DNA from: Cryptomeria japonica
Lineage: Eukaryota > Streptophyta > Pinopsida > Cupressales > Cupressaceae
DNA: 64,000 bases
Assembly: GCF_030272615.1 (NCBI RefSeq)
Contig: NC_081407.1
Coordinates: forward strand, 265,063,074-265,127,073
Reading direction: 5' to 3'
Shown here: in pieces, positions 34,527 through 46,029 of the stretch
How positions within the stretch are numbered: the first letter of the stretch is position 1
How the letters are laid out: every line of letters starts with the position of its first letter
Position numbers and translations under genes: made by a program
The notes under the pieces: generated by a model
The model's database searches: none
What the model was told of the DNA's origin: nothing
What the model saw: the letters and a program-made list of their open reading frames with translations, nothing else

Positions 34527-37259
34527 ATGTCAAAGTTCGAACTTAAGGAAAGAAGAGAATAACAGAGGATTGTGGAGACTGGATTCTATCTAGAATCCAA
34601 GATGTCATTCAGTTGGAAGGAGATTACGGATACTAACATGCATTTCCTGAGCCTGAACCTGATGCGACAGCGGATGTTCGGAGTTGGAAATCAGATTCCT
34701 TCCCTAGCGTATGTAAACATTATGAAGAGTGGTATTTTTCAAGCCGCTGGATTCCCACAGTCCATACAGTGTAGTGAGCTTATCTTGGAGTGTGCACGAT
34801 GTTATGATCCTCGCTCGTGAATGATCAAGACTCCTAAGGGCGTTGTCATTGCCTACCTTGCCGACGATGCGATTGTTGAAGTGTTTGGAATTCCACGTGG
34901 AGCAGATATGAAGAATGTAACTAAGGATGAATATGAAGATTGATACACGAAGAAGATGGATGCGTGTAAAAATGTGATGAATAAGGAGTGGATGATTGAG
35001 CCTAGGCTTCATCATTCCAAGGCTCCCAAGACACTCATGTGCACAGACTTCAAAGAGGAATATAGTGACTTAGTATTCTTGCTTAACCGAGTGATGGGGA
35101 TGCCGCAGGGTGCAATATACGATGGATGGATTTTCTATTTCATCTAGGATTGTCTTAGAGGGACATTGATAAATTGGTCTAGAATTATGAGTAACAATCT
35201 GGACTTTCAGCTAAGGAATGTAGAGCGGTCTAAGTCATTCGCCATGACTTCCTACTTGGTACACCTACTTGCACGGTTTGTTACATACAAAGGATTGATA
35301 TGCACAGGTGAAGTCGGGAATGGACAAGGACAATTCAGGAGTTATGAGTGCTAGCCCCAACTGAGCATGTATAGAATTGAAGATTATAAGAGAGTGAATG
35401 ATGTATTCACAATGTACATCACGCGGATGCTGCAAGGCGGAATCCACAAGAGGTTGTCGAAGGAGGCAACAGAGTTGATAGAGAAATATGGATCGTGGTA
35501 TATTCAGTTTCCCATTTTCACGTACCTTAGGATTCATGGGTTTCAATCCGAACCCTACAGGCTTCCTAGGTATCCTTCCGACAAAATGATCTTGTTGGAA
35601 GTGGTGAGACAACTTCTAGAGTTTGATTCCATTCAGAAAGAGAAGCATAGGACAAGCATGACATTCCCTATTTCAGTTGGGAAGACGTTGGAGGTTTGCT
35701 AGTCTGCCTTAGCCGCCAACACTGTGAGTGAGGAGCTTGCATTCTATTGATTTGCAACCTTCAAGAAAAGAGAAAGATTTGATCTAGATAAGAAAGTTGG
35801 AAGGATCAAGGGAGAGAAGTTCATCCACAAGACAGACATAGAGGATTATTGGGCCGACCTGATGGACGAGCAGGTAGTGAAGAGACGAATGTGGTCCAGA
35901 ATGTCAGTAGATTTCATGAGGAAGTGTGGACTTTTCCTCATTCTTGATTAGGTGCTAGATGACAGAGAGCATACACATCCACAATATGAAAATGAAATGA
36001 AGAAGGCGATCTTATTGCCTAATTGGTCAGAATCAAAAGAGAGATTTCAAGATATTGATGAGAGAGGTCTTGAGTTTCTCTCGTGCATGGGTGGATATTC
36101 AGATGAATAAGTTAGTTGATATGGGCGTTTCCTTCACTAATGAAAAGATGAAGTTGTAAGCATCTACTTCCGAAGATGATTAGAAGACTATTAGTGATGT
36201 TAGGATTCATGCAGATGAAGAGTGATCCCAAGAGAAGGAAAAACACGCTAGGAGTCAAGGCCAGAGGGAAGAAGATTGAGGAGGTCAAGAAGAAGAAGCA
36301 AAAGACCATCATTCCTTCACCTCCTCTTAGTGTCTCATCAATTAAGGAAGTTGAAATGACATAACAGAATAAGGAGACCCAACAATGTTCCAACATAGTG
36401 ATACTACCAGAGAATATTCAGGATTTACATGCCACAACGACATCTGCTCCACCAAATGAGAATGATGATCAGGTGAGATCCCCTACTGTCCTTTTGGAGG
36501 TAAGTTTGGGAAATGAGATATATGATTTGACCAGGAGTAATCTTGATGATGATGATGATGTTATCTCGGCATTGAGAGGACTTGACCGGGATATGTGTCT
36601 CGATGATGGTATGGAGATATCCGCTATTCCTGATTGGTTGATGAAAAGTATGGAAAAGAGTAAGAAAATGATAGAGGTACAACCTATTGATAACATTGAT
36701 GACTATTCCACGCCTCAGAGCTTTGAAGAAGATTCCCAAGTCCACGTTGATCAACGAGAATATTGTGCACAGTGGAGATAGATACGATTTCGATGGTTGG
36801 TATTGTTCATTGGCCATGAAGAAATCAACTTATGAGAACGCCCAACGGAGTTGTATAGAGATGGAAGGATTGATTCAAGACATTCAGATGAAGATCCTTG
36901 CCTCAATTGAAGAGTTATTGGGTGTTGATGTTAGTGATGCTAGTAGTTTACACTTAGCTGAATTAAGAGACAAGATGAAACTTATGTATTTTTGTTAGTT
37001 GGACTCTTTGAAGAAGAGTCAGATGGATGATTTGGTCTCTTTGTTGATTCATGTTCATAGTTCACAGAAGCTCATGCCAGATTGGGAGAACACTTTGGAC
37101 GCTTGCTCGGATTCATTGGACGTGATTGATTTACAACATGATACCTTACCTCATTTCCATGGAAGAGTTAGATTCTGTATTGGCTAGATTCTTGGAGTAT
37201 GCTAGGAGAGAGAGAGATGCAGGAAGAATCTTCTAGAAGATCCCCTATTTGATGACTAG
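34527..37259 (+). pseudogene. Element B copy of the unrecognised ~1,100-codon protein, decayed
   Basis: It aligns with the element A frame from MSK at the start (ATG 34527) to the final LFDD before TAG at 37257-37259. A sequence like CTTTGTACAG just before the ATG looks like a splice acceptor; the A copy has TATAG there. Stops occur near 34818, 34941, 35145, 35352, 35700, 35950 and others. Near 36707 about 549 bp (183 codons, in frame) present in A are missing; the breakpoints in A carry the same GACTA string, which suggests a deletion between short direct repeats. The lost part covers most of the coiled coil. Confidence 0.8.
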
Positions 37260-37393
37260 ATATCTTTTTATTGGGCCATATATTGGGTGCGTCATTTTTG
37301 ATGTAAACCCTAATTAGGGCAATTCTAGGGTTTTGTTGGCATCATCTTGGCCCTTGATTTAGTTTTAGTCTCGGCCATCAATTTTGTAAGAGA

Positions 37394-37402
37394 CTATATA
37401 TA
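37394..37402 (+). promoter_or_regulatory. TATA box near the 3' end of element B
   Basis: ACTATATATACCTCC followed by TTTCATTTGTAAGAG, matching the arrangement in elements A and C. Confidence 0.6.
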
Positions 37403-39372
37403 CCTCCTTGTCTTTCATTTGTAAGAGTTTTTGTAGAATTGTTGGTATATGCTGCAGCTATTTGAATCTGAATCATTGTTCAATTGTTGGTGATTTTGCT
37501 CTTCAAATGTTGTCTTTGTATTCATGGTTTCCAATTCTTCCAAGCTAGATTAGAATCTTAGATTAGAATTTGTTTTCATGTTTATTAGATTGAGTGAAAG
37601 ATTTGTTGAATATATTTGTATGGAATCCTTAATCCATACCACTAGCCTCTTGCCGTTGGTAAGTGCGCCTTGTGTGGTCGACTGGAAATTTGAGTAAGCT
37701 TAACTTCAACTATCACGCGTCCCTTGACAAGCATCAACTTGGATGGTGTCAATGTTAGATGGTAATAGTTTGAAATTCCTTGAGTATACCTTAGATGATT
37801 GTGCTAAGCTTGTGTCAATACCTGTTTGTGAGACCCTGCCTAGTTTGATTCCACTAAATTTGTTCATCATTTCCTACATTCTTAGGCCTAGAATAGATTT
37901 TCTGAACCCTATTCCTTTTGCCCATTGTTTTTAAGAATTAATTCCAGAACTATATTGCTAAATCCTAAGTTGTCAGCACACCTATTCTGCATATTTTATG
38001 ATCGAAGAAGATAATCCGAACATTTGTGTAAGTCCCCAAGTGAACACAACAATTCACATCGACCATTGAGTTACCCACTTGTCAAAACTTGACATGTAGA
38101 AACCTTGGAATCATTTTAGTTGATCTTACCCTTAGCATCTGAGGTGATTTTGTTCAAGAGAGGGTAAATTACTTTGGTATTTTATTCTGAAATGTTATGT
38201 GCATAAAACACACATCAACAAATCCATTGTGCTCCGGTATGATCATATCTTGTGTTGCGGATTTGGGAGAATGTTTGGGATGTTCGTGTGTATCTTCATT
38301 TCAAATGGTTCGTGATTTGATGCTCTGCAAGCTATCCTTCTTGCCCGAGTTGCTGCTGTTAAGTGTTCTTGAGTGTTAGGGTGTTGATCGATGAAGATTT
38401 GAATAAGTGGTGTTGGTGCAAATATTGCAGATGGTTCTAACGTGCTTGTTGGTGTTTCCTAATCATGTCCTATTTGTTTTGATGGTCTGCATTGATCCTT
38501 GTGCGAATTATGTAAGATCTTCTGGGTTCAGTGATATTCTTTGTGTTATGCGGTATCTTTGGTGGTGTAACATGTTGCGGTTGATCTTGGCAAGATTTCT
38601 GGTGGTGGCGTGCGTTTGAGGAGTTGATTTAGGTCCATACTATGTTTTTTATGACATTGTATTGGTCCGATGGTTGATTTATGTATCGTGTGATGTAATT
38701 TTGTAATTAGGTGTTAAGGGTTTGGTCGACCTTGTAGTCAAGGTTGATGATTTGTATAAATAGGTGTTATATTTGTGGTTCGATGATGTATGGTTGTTGA
38801 GTCTGCATTGTTAGAGATTGGTGTATGTGCGATCAAGTGAATTCATCTTTCGGTGTGGTGTATTGAGCAGAGATTGGTGAAGGGCAGACATATGAGCTTA
38901 ACCAGAACTATAATCAGGCATTAGCAGATGCTATTTTTGCAGTTCATCTTAACCACATTGTAGTCTGAACTTTATTGTAAGGTAGTGAACCTTCCCTGAG
39001 GGTTGGAGCCTTCTGGGTCATTGTAATTTGAGCAGTGAACTTTAGGCAGTGTGCCTGAATGCATGTGCATTCCCCATTGGTGCTTTTGCCCGGAAAACTG
39101 TACCCGCATGTGGACTTTAGGGCTTAAAGATGTATTTTCACATACAACTACAAAGTATCATCTTATTGTTGGTAGGTTCCCACCGTGGTTTTTTCCTTAA
39201 CCGGGTTTTCCATGTCAAAAATCTTGGTGTTATGTGTGTTGCTCTCATTGCTGTTATGTTTCTTTTTGTTGCAGTTGATCAGATCTGAGATTGTGCTTAA
39301 TTTGTTTAATCTGGTGAAAACTGATTCACCCCCCCCTCTCAGCTTTCCTTCTTTACTGTTGCCAACACTTAG

Positions 39373-39690
39373 GATCCAATTTGTCAATTTTGGGAGTCCA
39401 CTTCTAAAATTGAACAGTTTTCATAGAGTGATTCATGGGGGAGCTATAATTTTGTTTGAGATGACCCATTTGGTGGCATAATAAACAATGGAATGGAACC
39501 CCTTCACAATTCATTTGTTGAGTCCATAGCCCAAGTGAAGAGCGGATCTAGATGGAACATTGAAGAGGTTTCAAAAAATCATCAATGCACATGCTTATAT
39601 GTTGTGGCTTTGAGTTCAACAAAAGCTGGATTCATTTTAATGAAATACCTAGCTGTTCCACCAAGATTTTCAACAAACCTGCATTTCACA
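39373..39690. other. Continuation of the sequence interrupted by the solo LTR
   Basis: This joins 31537 across the CTTAG duplication. Short coding-like pieces are present but no family could be named. Confidence 0.35.
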
Positions 39691-39889
39691 AACAAGAGGA
39701 GTATTATTAAAATATTCGATGTTGTGATGTGATAAACAATGGAGATGAAGTCTCCTTAAATAGACAAATACAAGATGATGTTTCTAAATAAAACAATCGT
39801 AAACTGAAACCAGAAATAGAAACTACCTAAGCTAACTAAGACAACTAGATGACCATTAAAGAAATAATACATTATGCTAACACCCTCCC
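39691..39889 (-). repeat. 3' LTR of the deleted Copia element
   Basis: The minus strand starts TGTTAGCATAATG next to GGGAGGG. It is clearly similar to 43158-43346 (GATGTTTCT, AGAAACT and GACCATTAAA shared in order) but diverged. Confidence 0.6.
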
Positions 39890-42450
39890 ATGGCTAGGAC
39901 TAATCTGATGGTGCTCATCTTGTTGTCGGAGCAAAGGTCTCCATGTAATCAATTCCTTCATGCTGAGAGAAGCCTTTGGCAACGAGACGAGCCTTGTACT
40001 TATCCAAAGTACCATCAGCCTTGTATTTGACCTTATAGACGCATTTGACCTTATAGACGCATTTGCATCCAATGGGTTTCTTCCCTGGAGGAAGATCTGA
40101 CAGTTTCCCCAAGTGTTATTTTTCAGCAAGCTCTGGTGCTTAGTTGCCATAGCTTGTTCCTCTTCAAGTATTCCTTTCGCCTGTGTGTATGTTTGTGGTT
40201 CATACACACTGTGAATGTTGGCCATGAGAGCAAAATTGACATAATCGGGCTGCTTGCTCTTCTTCTGAGTAGTTTTACCCTCGATGAGCTCATCATCATG
40301 AAGATCAGCAATTGTCTTAGCCCACCATTTAGGCCGGAGAGTAGAAGTGCCAACATTAGATGCAAGAGGTGCAAGAAGATCAAGTTCATCAAACAAGAGA
40401 TCAGAGGAATCCTGAGGAAAGTCAGGTGGAGCAGCTGCATGTCTAGGTGATCCTGCAGGAGAAGGAACTGGTGTAGGTGTAGGAGTTGGAACCGCTGGAG
40501 CCCTCCCATCAGGTGGACCTAATGGAAGATGAACACCTAAGTCTGAAGCCTTAAAAGGCTGATCCTCTGAATCCACAACTGGAGGAGAGAGATGAAATGG
40601 CCCTCGTTCCTCATCAAAAACCACGTCACGACTAAATATGATACGATCTGTCCCGATGTCAACCAGTCGGTAGGCTTTGTGAGTATCACTATAGCCTGTG
40701 AGCATGATTTTCTGGCTCTTGGCATCCAACTTGGTGCGCTTAGCATCAGGGATCCAAACAAAAGCAGTGGAACTAAAAACTTTCAAGTGATTGATTTTGG
40801 GCTTGCGACCTGACTAGGCCTCTTCCAGTGTCTTCTTCTTCTTCACAGCCACAATAGAAGACCGATTCAAAAGATAGATTGCCGTGCTAACTACTTCAGC
40901 CCCAAACTTATTCGGAACACCCTCGTGTTCAAGCATAGACTAGGCCATTTCAGTAATCGTGTAGTTTTTCTACTCAACGACACCATTTTGCTGAGGGGTG
41001 TAAGGTGTAGCGAGTTGGCGCTTGATGCGATGTTGTTCACAGAAATGGGAGAAGCCAAAAGAACAAAATTCTCCCCCATTATCATACCGAAGAGTAACAA
41101 TGGGTTGTCCAAACTCTTTTTCAACTAATGCTTTGAACTTTTGAAACACAACAAACACCTCTGATTTCTGATGAAGAAAATACACCCACATTTTTCTACT
41201 ATAATCATCAACAAAAAGTAGAAAATACCTGGACCTAGTAACAAGAGTAGCCATAGGTCCACATATATCAACATGGATCAGTTGTAGTACCTTAGAGGCT
41301 CTCCAGGAGTCGCCATCCAAAAATGGAGTCCGATGCTGCTTGCTAGCCTGACATGCTCTGCAAACTTCGAGGTTCTGGGTTTGAATTTCTAGCAATTTGA
41401 GGACAAGATCTTCTCGAACAAGCTAAGAAAGATAGTGCACATTTAAGTGCCCATACCGCTGATGCCAGAGTGTATTAACAGAGGAGCGCTTGGCTACCAT
41501 GGCAAGCTCTTGAGAATCACCATAATCTAGTCTGAATAGACCATGATCCTCGAGACCCACGACAATAGTAGACTGAGTCTCCCGATCAATGATACTGCAC
41601 TAATGTGAATTGTAGGTCACTTCAAGACGAGGAGAATGTCTAAGAATTTGACTAATTCAGAGAAGGTTGAGTTCCATTCCTGGAACATAGTACACATCGA
41701 GGAAAATTATTTTCCTCCCTCCAGACTGAATCTGCACATTGCCCTTTCCGACAATGGTGTACTCTTCTCCAAAAATAACTAAATCTGAGTAAGGTTGAAA
41801 ATCCGTGAGCCAATCTCAACGATGAGTGAAGTGGTGGGAGGCACCTGAATCAATATACCAGGGAGAAGATTTAACATGGTCTGCAAGTCTTTTAGCCATG
41901 AAGGTGTAAAAGGAAGACTAGCTTTGCTCAGTGTGCTCCCCTACATTTGCTTTCGGTTGTGAACCACTCTGCTTAGCCCGTGCAACCAAGCGTTTACAAC
42001 ATTCAAGCTTCATGTGACCAAATTTATGGCAGTAATTACATTGAACATTTTTCTTCTTCGAGCCTTTTGATGACGGAGCAGAGGGTTTTTGTTGAGAAGA
42101 TTGTGATTTGCCTTTATCCTTTTGAAAGGATTTGGCTGCAAATGCTTGTTTTATGGAGGATGAGCTGGTACTACTGTTGAACTGCTGCTTCCATCGATCC
42201 TACTGCAGAAGTTTAGTGTAGAGATTAGCGAACTTCAGATCAACACCGATCAAGGTGATGTTGAGAGTTTCGACAAAGTGCTTGTAGGACTTGGGCAAAC
42301 TTTTCAAAGTGATAACGACCATGTTCTCTTCCTCCATATTCCAGTTGATGGCTTCCAATTGGTCACGGATCCCAATGTACAGATTTTTGAACACCCAAAA
42401 AATTATGACAGATACCCAGAAAAGATTTTGAAAAACACCCAAAAAACCTT
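39890..42450 (-). pseudogene. Copia gag-pol polyprotein, partial and decayed
   Basis: Read right to left: gag end with AINWNMEEENMVVITLKSLP (near 42340); zinc knuckle CNYCHKFGHMKLEC (C-x2-C-x4-H-x4-C, near 42040); protease active site WYIDSGASHHF (near 41850); GAG-pre-integrase HQRYGHLNVHYLS (near 41450) and CRACQASKQHRTPF (near 41340); integrase core HVDICGPMATLV (near 41250), the FVDDYSRK segment and TPYTPQQNGVVE with the catalytic E (near 40985); then RT start [16 protein letters not shown] and [14 protein letters not shown] (near 40000). It ends at STIRLVLAMG. In-frame stops are few. An 18-bp in-frame duplication doubles the VYKVK motif near 40030-40065. Confidence 0.92.
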
Positions 42451-43143
42451 GGCCGCTAATAAAAGTACAGAGGGTTGTTAAAAACCCTAGGCGCGATAAA
42501 CTTGGCCTGTAGCCACCAAATTGTGAAAATTAGAAGCCAAAAATCGCGGGTTTTGAAAATTGCAAATACTGCGAATCAGACCAATTTTTTCATAGAAATC
42601 AAAAGCAGAAAAACCAACGACTCGACGAGCAGTTTCAGAAGTACAACACGAGCAAGGAGTTTGCAAGAAATGTGTCGGAAAAAATATAAACCGTCCATGC
42701 AAATCAAAAGAACACAGACTGCGCGGGAAGAATGAGTTGCCGCTGGAAAACCAGAGAATCACAGGTTGCAAAAGATAGAGGTCGTAGTAATAGAAGGAAG
42801 GGCGTGTGAAAATGGCTGTCGAGCGTGCGAAAAAAAAAATCGCGTCGCCTACAAACCAAAATGCGTCACAAAATCCTCAAACACGACCCGTCTGCACAGA
42901 GAGCCTTTGCGAATGCACAAAAAGGCGCGATTTTGGACGCCCAATAATGGACGCCGGGTTTGCAGCAAGAACATGTCAAAAAAAATGATGCGAAATAACC
43001 CTTCAAAAAAATCACTCAAACAATTTACAATTTTCGCGAAATTTTGATTGAAAAATCCGCCCAAATTAATTATTGACAGGAAAAAATAATTTTTAAACTG
43101 AATCGAGTTTGGGGAGCAAAAATCGAAAAAAATTCTTAACCTA

Positions 43144-43154
43144 CTCTGATACCA
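43144..43154 (-). promoter_or_regulatory. Primer-binding site of the Copia element
   Basis: The minus strand reads TGGTATCAGAG next to the 5' LTR end, matching initiator-Met tRNA. Confidence 0.8.
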
Positions 43155-43157
43155 TAA

Positions 43158-43346
43158 TACAAGAGTATTTGGTAAAAAGCTGATTGAATTAATGAATGAT
43201 CGAAAGATCTTTATATAGATTACAAAGGGATTGATGTTTCTATTAAGAAACAACCGATAACAAACACTAAATTAGAAACTCCTAATATTTATAGTATATT
43301 ACAAAATTGACCATTAAATAACTAAATAAATTTATTATTCTAATGA
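43158..43346 (-). repeat. 5' LTR of the deleted Copia element
   Basis: Worn LTR with a TATATAGATT-like box near 43215 on the plus strand. It is similar in order of motifs to 39691-39889. Confidence 0.55.
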
Positions 43347-44533
43347 GGGTTATAAAGCCCAATCCAACATGGGACTTGCGTGGAGACCACTACGAAGGGG
43401 TTGTAGAGGGGTTACCAAGGGCACTCGGAGATGCCGTTCTTTTCAAAAATCCATGGTTTGTTTGCTTGAACATAGTCTTTGGCTGTTGGAGTTTGGAAAT
43501 TTATAGCAAAAAATCCATTAAAAAGCATGATCACCAAGGGGTTAGAGATAGAGGGGCCACAAGGCCTCAATCCACCTATAGATCTTTGTAAGTGATGGCT
43601 TCCTTCCCATCATGCTGCAAATAATTGAGTGGCCTTCTAAAGAACTAGTAGTATAATTAGTTTGCTACTTTGAGAAGTCTAAAAACAAGTGTGGACAAAG
43701 AGAAAATTATAGGGATGTCCTTTAAGATATATGTAATGTCCCCACTTTGAAATAGGATTTAATAATAAATAATAATAATAAAATTTAAATATTAAAAATT
43801 AAATTAAAATATAAAAGAATATAATTAAATATAATTAATTAAAATTTAATTAAGTTAATGAATGGTCAAAAGAAATGATAGGAACAGTTGTGACTCCCTC
43901 AACAATGAGATATAAAAGGGAGAAGAGAACCTCATTTGAGAGGGGATAATTTGAAAATGAGAAGTGCACATCTGATTTAAATAAGAAGTGCAGACCTGAT
44001 CATGAAAGGTTATGGCCCTTTCAAAGGGCAGAAATAATGAAGAGTTGCACTCTTTCAAAAGGGGCTAATGGTGAAAGGGTGTCTCTGGCCAAAGGGCATG
44101 CATGATGAAGAGGTGTGACCTCTCCCTCACATTGAGAGATATAAAGGAAAGGAATCAAAGCATCCAGCAACATCACCATGGATTGGATCAGATCCGAACT
44201 GTTATTAAGTTACAGGCAGTAGCATATTTGTTCTTGGTGTCATATTTAATTTCATATATATTTATAATACATAGAGGAAATTATAAAGACTGCCAACAAG
44301 GATAGGAAAGATGAAGAGCTCAGTGACAGGTATGTATATAATAGGTTTCTGATTTAATATTGGAATATAACAGCTAGTATTCTATATATTAAAATCCTAT
44401 ATGTATACCATTATTTATAAACTGTTGTGTATGATATTAATTAAATTAGCAGCATTAAAGCTGAATAAGCAAACAATATATAATAACTCAAACAGCATTA
44501 AAATGATTACACATAACATTACTGTTAGACATA

Positions 44534-44536
<3 letters not shown>

Positions 44537-44567
<31 letters not shown>

Positions 44568-44568
44568 T
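44537..44568. repeat. Dinucleotide microsatellite (TA)n(TG)n
   Basis: TATATATATA runs directly into about ten TG units. Open frames across it are artefacts. Confidence 0.95.
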
Positions 44569-44885
44569 AATGAATCCAAGGATGAATAAGGCAATTTACA
44601 CAAATTGTTATAATACTGTAAATCCATATAGTGCTAATAATATAAGAAACAACGCAGTGCTTGTAATGAATAAATGCGAATAAATAATACTGATACAAAA
44701 TAATACTAATAGAAAGCATTGTCGACAATCTAATATAATGCACTAATGAAATATAATGTAACGGAATTGTGATACTTATGTCAAGTATAATTGATTATCA
44801 TAATGAGTTGAATTGAATAACGAATATAATGTCATTGGAATATCACAAATGGTTCATTGCTTATGAGGGTTTCTCTCTCAAGTAT

Positions 44886-45088
44886 GCCACTCCATAGTGG
44901 ATGCTTAACACCTGCCACATGGAGCCAAGAGGGATGAAGCATCTGCTCTTGGGCTTTTGGGAGGAGGTGGTTGTGATGAGGGCGAATGACGATAGGACAC
45001 CTCACTGGGTATGCCACCAGCCACTCCATGATGGATGCTTAACACCTGCCACATGGAGCCAAGAGGGATGTAGCATCTGCTCTTGGGC
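44886..45088. repeat. Direct repeat of about 69 bp, two copies
   Basis: The unit GCCACTCCAT...GGATGCTTAACACC...CTCTTGGGC occurs at 44886-44954 and 45020-45088 with few differences, separated by 65 bp. Confidence 0.88.
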
Positions 45089-46029
45089 CTAGAATGGAGG
45101 GTCTCTTGGACACCCTATCCAGCTAGCCTACCCTAGTGCACTAAGAAATGGATAATAAAGAATAGCAACTAGCCTACAATCTGGTTTTATCTAACAATTA
45201 TAATACTAATGGTAATTAATACATAAAAAAGAATTTTATCACCCAATCTAATTCATTAGTATATGTTTCAGTTTATAAGTATTACTTCATATGTGTTGTC
45301 TAATTCTGTGTTGCAGGAAAACAGTATGCAAGGGTACTCCCATGAACTTAATTACCTATTTTAGATTTGGCCAAATTTAGGTTAATTTAAAGTATAACTA
45401 ATTAGGGGACATTACAAAATAAGGAGCCCTTTCTTCTACATTAATTGTCCCTTCCATCACGATGGGAGTAAGAGCTTTCATAATTGAAACAAATGCAAGA
45501 TTTAGAGTTTCCTTGACTTCTGTGGAAGGATTAGTGTTGGAAGGAGGTGCAATGATAGGCATTTTAATTAGAGGCACAAACAAGAATCTTTCATCAAAAT
45601 TGTGTTCTTGCAAAAGTCCCCATAAGAGTGGTAGGGATTTGATTCATTTTTGAATAGAAAGCCCTAATCTTTTGCTTGCTTCCCAACTCAAACTTAAATA
45701 TTGTTGCATGTGTCGATTGTAGGCCATGTGTGATCAATTTTGTTGCCCCCTTTGTAGGTGCCTTTCTAATTCCATGGGCTATATGGCTGATAAAATGAAT
45801 AATTGACATCCTCATGTATATATTCATCTGGCTGCTCATTGTCTCTCAATGTTTTTTTGCATGGTAGTAGTTAATATCTTTTGGGAACTTTAGTCTTTCG
45901 TAGCCTTTATAACTTTCAATACAATATTACCTTCTACTGCAATATTTTGATCTTCTATGTGGATTATGAGCTTTGAGGGCCTTTGATTTTGGCAATTGAA
46001 GATAAATTTTAGTGGTTCGCTATGACTAA

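Larger units (their letters stand above)
31819..38220 (+). mobile_element. Element B: second copy of the A family, 6.4 kb
   Basis: Starts TGTTGTGACCTTTTCACACA and ends CACACATCAACA. Flanks are GATCC (31814-31818) and AATCC (38221-38225), a 5-bp duplication with one change; removing it restores the host solo LTR. Order: conserved terminal block, hairpin repeat array (32255-32945), non-coding leader, ORF remnant (34527-37259), TATA box (37394) and a 0.8-kb tail. It is collinear with element A over its full length, apart from an internal deletion in the ORF near 36707. More stops in its ORF than in A suggest it is older or has been inactive longer. Confidence 0.9.
31538..39367 (+). mobile_element. 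Copia-like solo LTR, 1.42 kb, split by element B
   Basis: Starts TGTTGGATATTG and ends TTGCCAACA. A perfect 5-bp duplication, CTTAG, lies at 31533-31537 and 39368-39372. Without element B (31819-38220) and its duplicated target, the LTR is 31538-31818 plus 38226-39367. It has a TATA box (GTATAAATAGG near 38754), the GGTTTTTTCCTTAA...GGGTTTTCC motif (39187-39211) and GATTCACCCCCCCC near its end, both common in plant Copia LTRs. A short CAGTGTT microrepeat lies at 31769-31795. No internal region or second LTR is present, so it is a solo LTR left by recombination. Confidence 0.92.
39691..43346 (-). mobile_element. Copia retrotransposon with internal deletion, about 3.7 kb
   Basis: LTR-like ends at 39691-39889 and 43158-43346 flank gag, protease, integrase and the start of RT on the minus strand. 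The primer-binding site is at 43144-43154 and a GGGAGGG purine tract abuts the 3' LTR (near 39890). The sequence jumps from the first RT motif straight to the purine tract, so most of RT and all RNase H are lost. The gag N-terminus is also missing. LTR ends are worn and I found no target-site duplication, so the outer limits are good to about 10 bases. Confidence 0.8.
43732..45416 (+). mobile_element. Solo LTR of the TGTAATGTCC family, 1.69 kb
   Basis: Starts TGTAATGTCCCCAC and ends GGGGACATTACA; the first and last 12 bases are perfect inverted repeats. Flanks are ATATA (43727-43731) and AAATA (45417-45421), a 5-bp duplication with one change. It contains an AT-rich start, a TATAAAGG box near 44150, a (TA)n(TG)n run near 44537-44568 and an imperfect 70-bp direct repeat (44886-44954 and 45020-45088). 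No coding region was found. Confidence 0.85.
43347..46029 (-). pseudogene. Degenerate unrecognised reading frame, split by a solo LTR
   Basis: Two minus-strand parts lie on either side of the solo LTR 43732-45416. The right part (46029-45417) reads through one frameshift as a protein with IHFISHIAHGIRKA, LQSTHATIFKFEL and FVPLIKMPIIAPPSNTNP. The left part (43731-43347) has FFRRPLNYLQHDGKEAITYK. The style (helical, no catalytic motif) suggests a gag-like or plant-mobile-domain-like transposon protein, but I cannot name a family. The solo LTR target (ATATA or AAATA) lies within it. Confidence 0.4.

Noticed and set aside
40136-40450. Plus-strand 104-codon frame
   Set aside because: Antisense of the Copia polyprotein.
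42475-43253. Basic frames between Copia gag and primer-binding site
   Set aside because: Lies in the leader of the element; no motif, many stops nearby, and both strands show similar short frames.
44401-44627. Frames across the TG microsatellite
   Set aside because: Low-complexity translation (alternating Thr-His or Val-Cys).
43732-45416. TGTAATGTCC family as DNA transposons because of 12-base inverted ends
   Set aside because: Ends are TG...CA, TSDs are 5 bp in all copies, and the same start follows a Gypsy polyprotein at 62335, so LTR origin is more likely. Not fully excluded.
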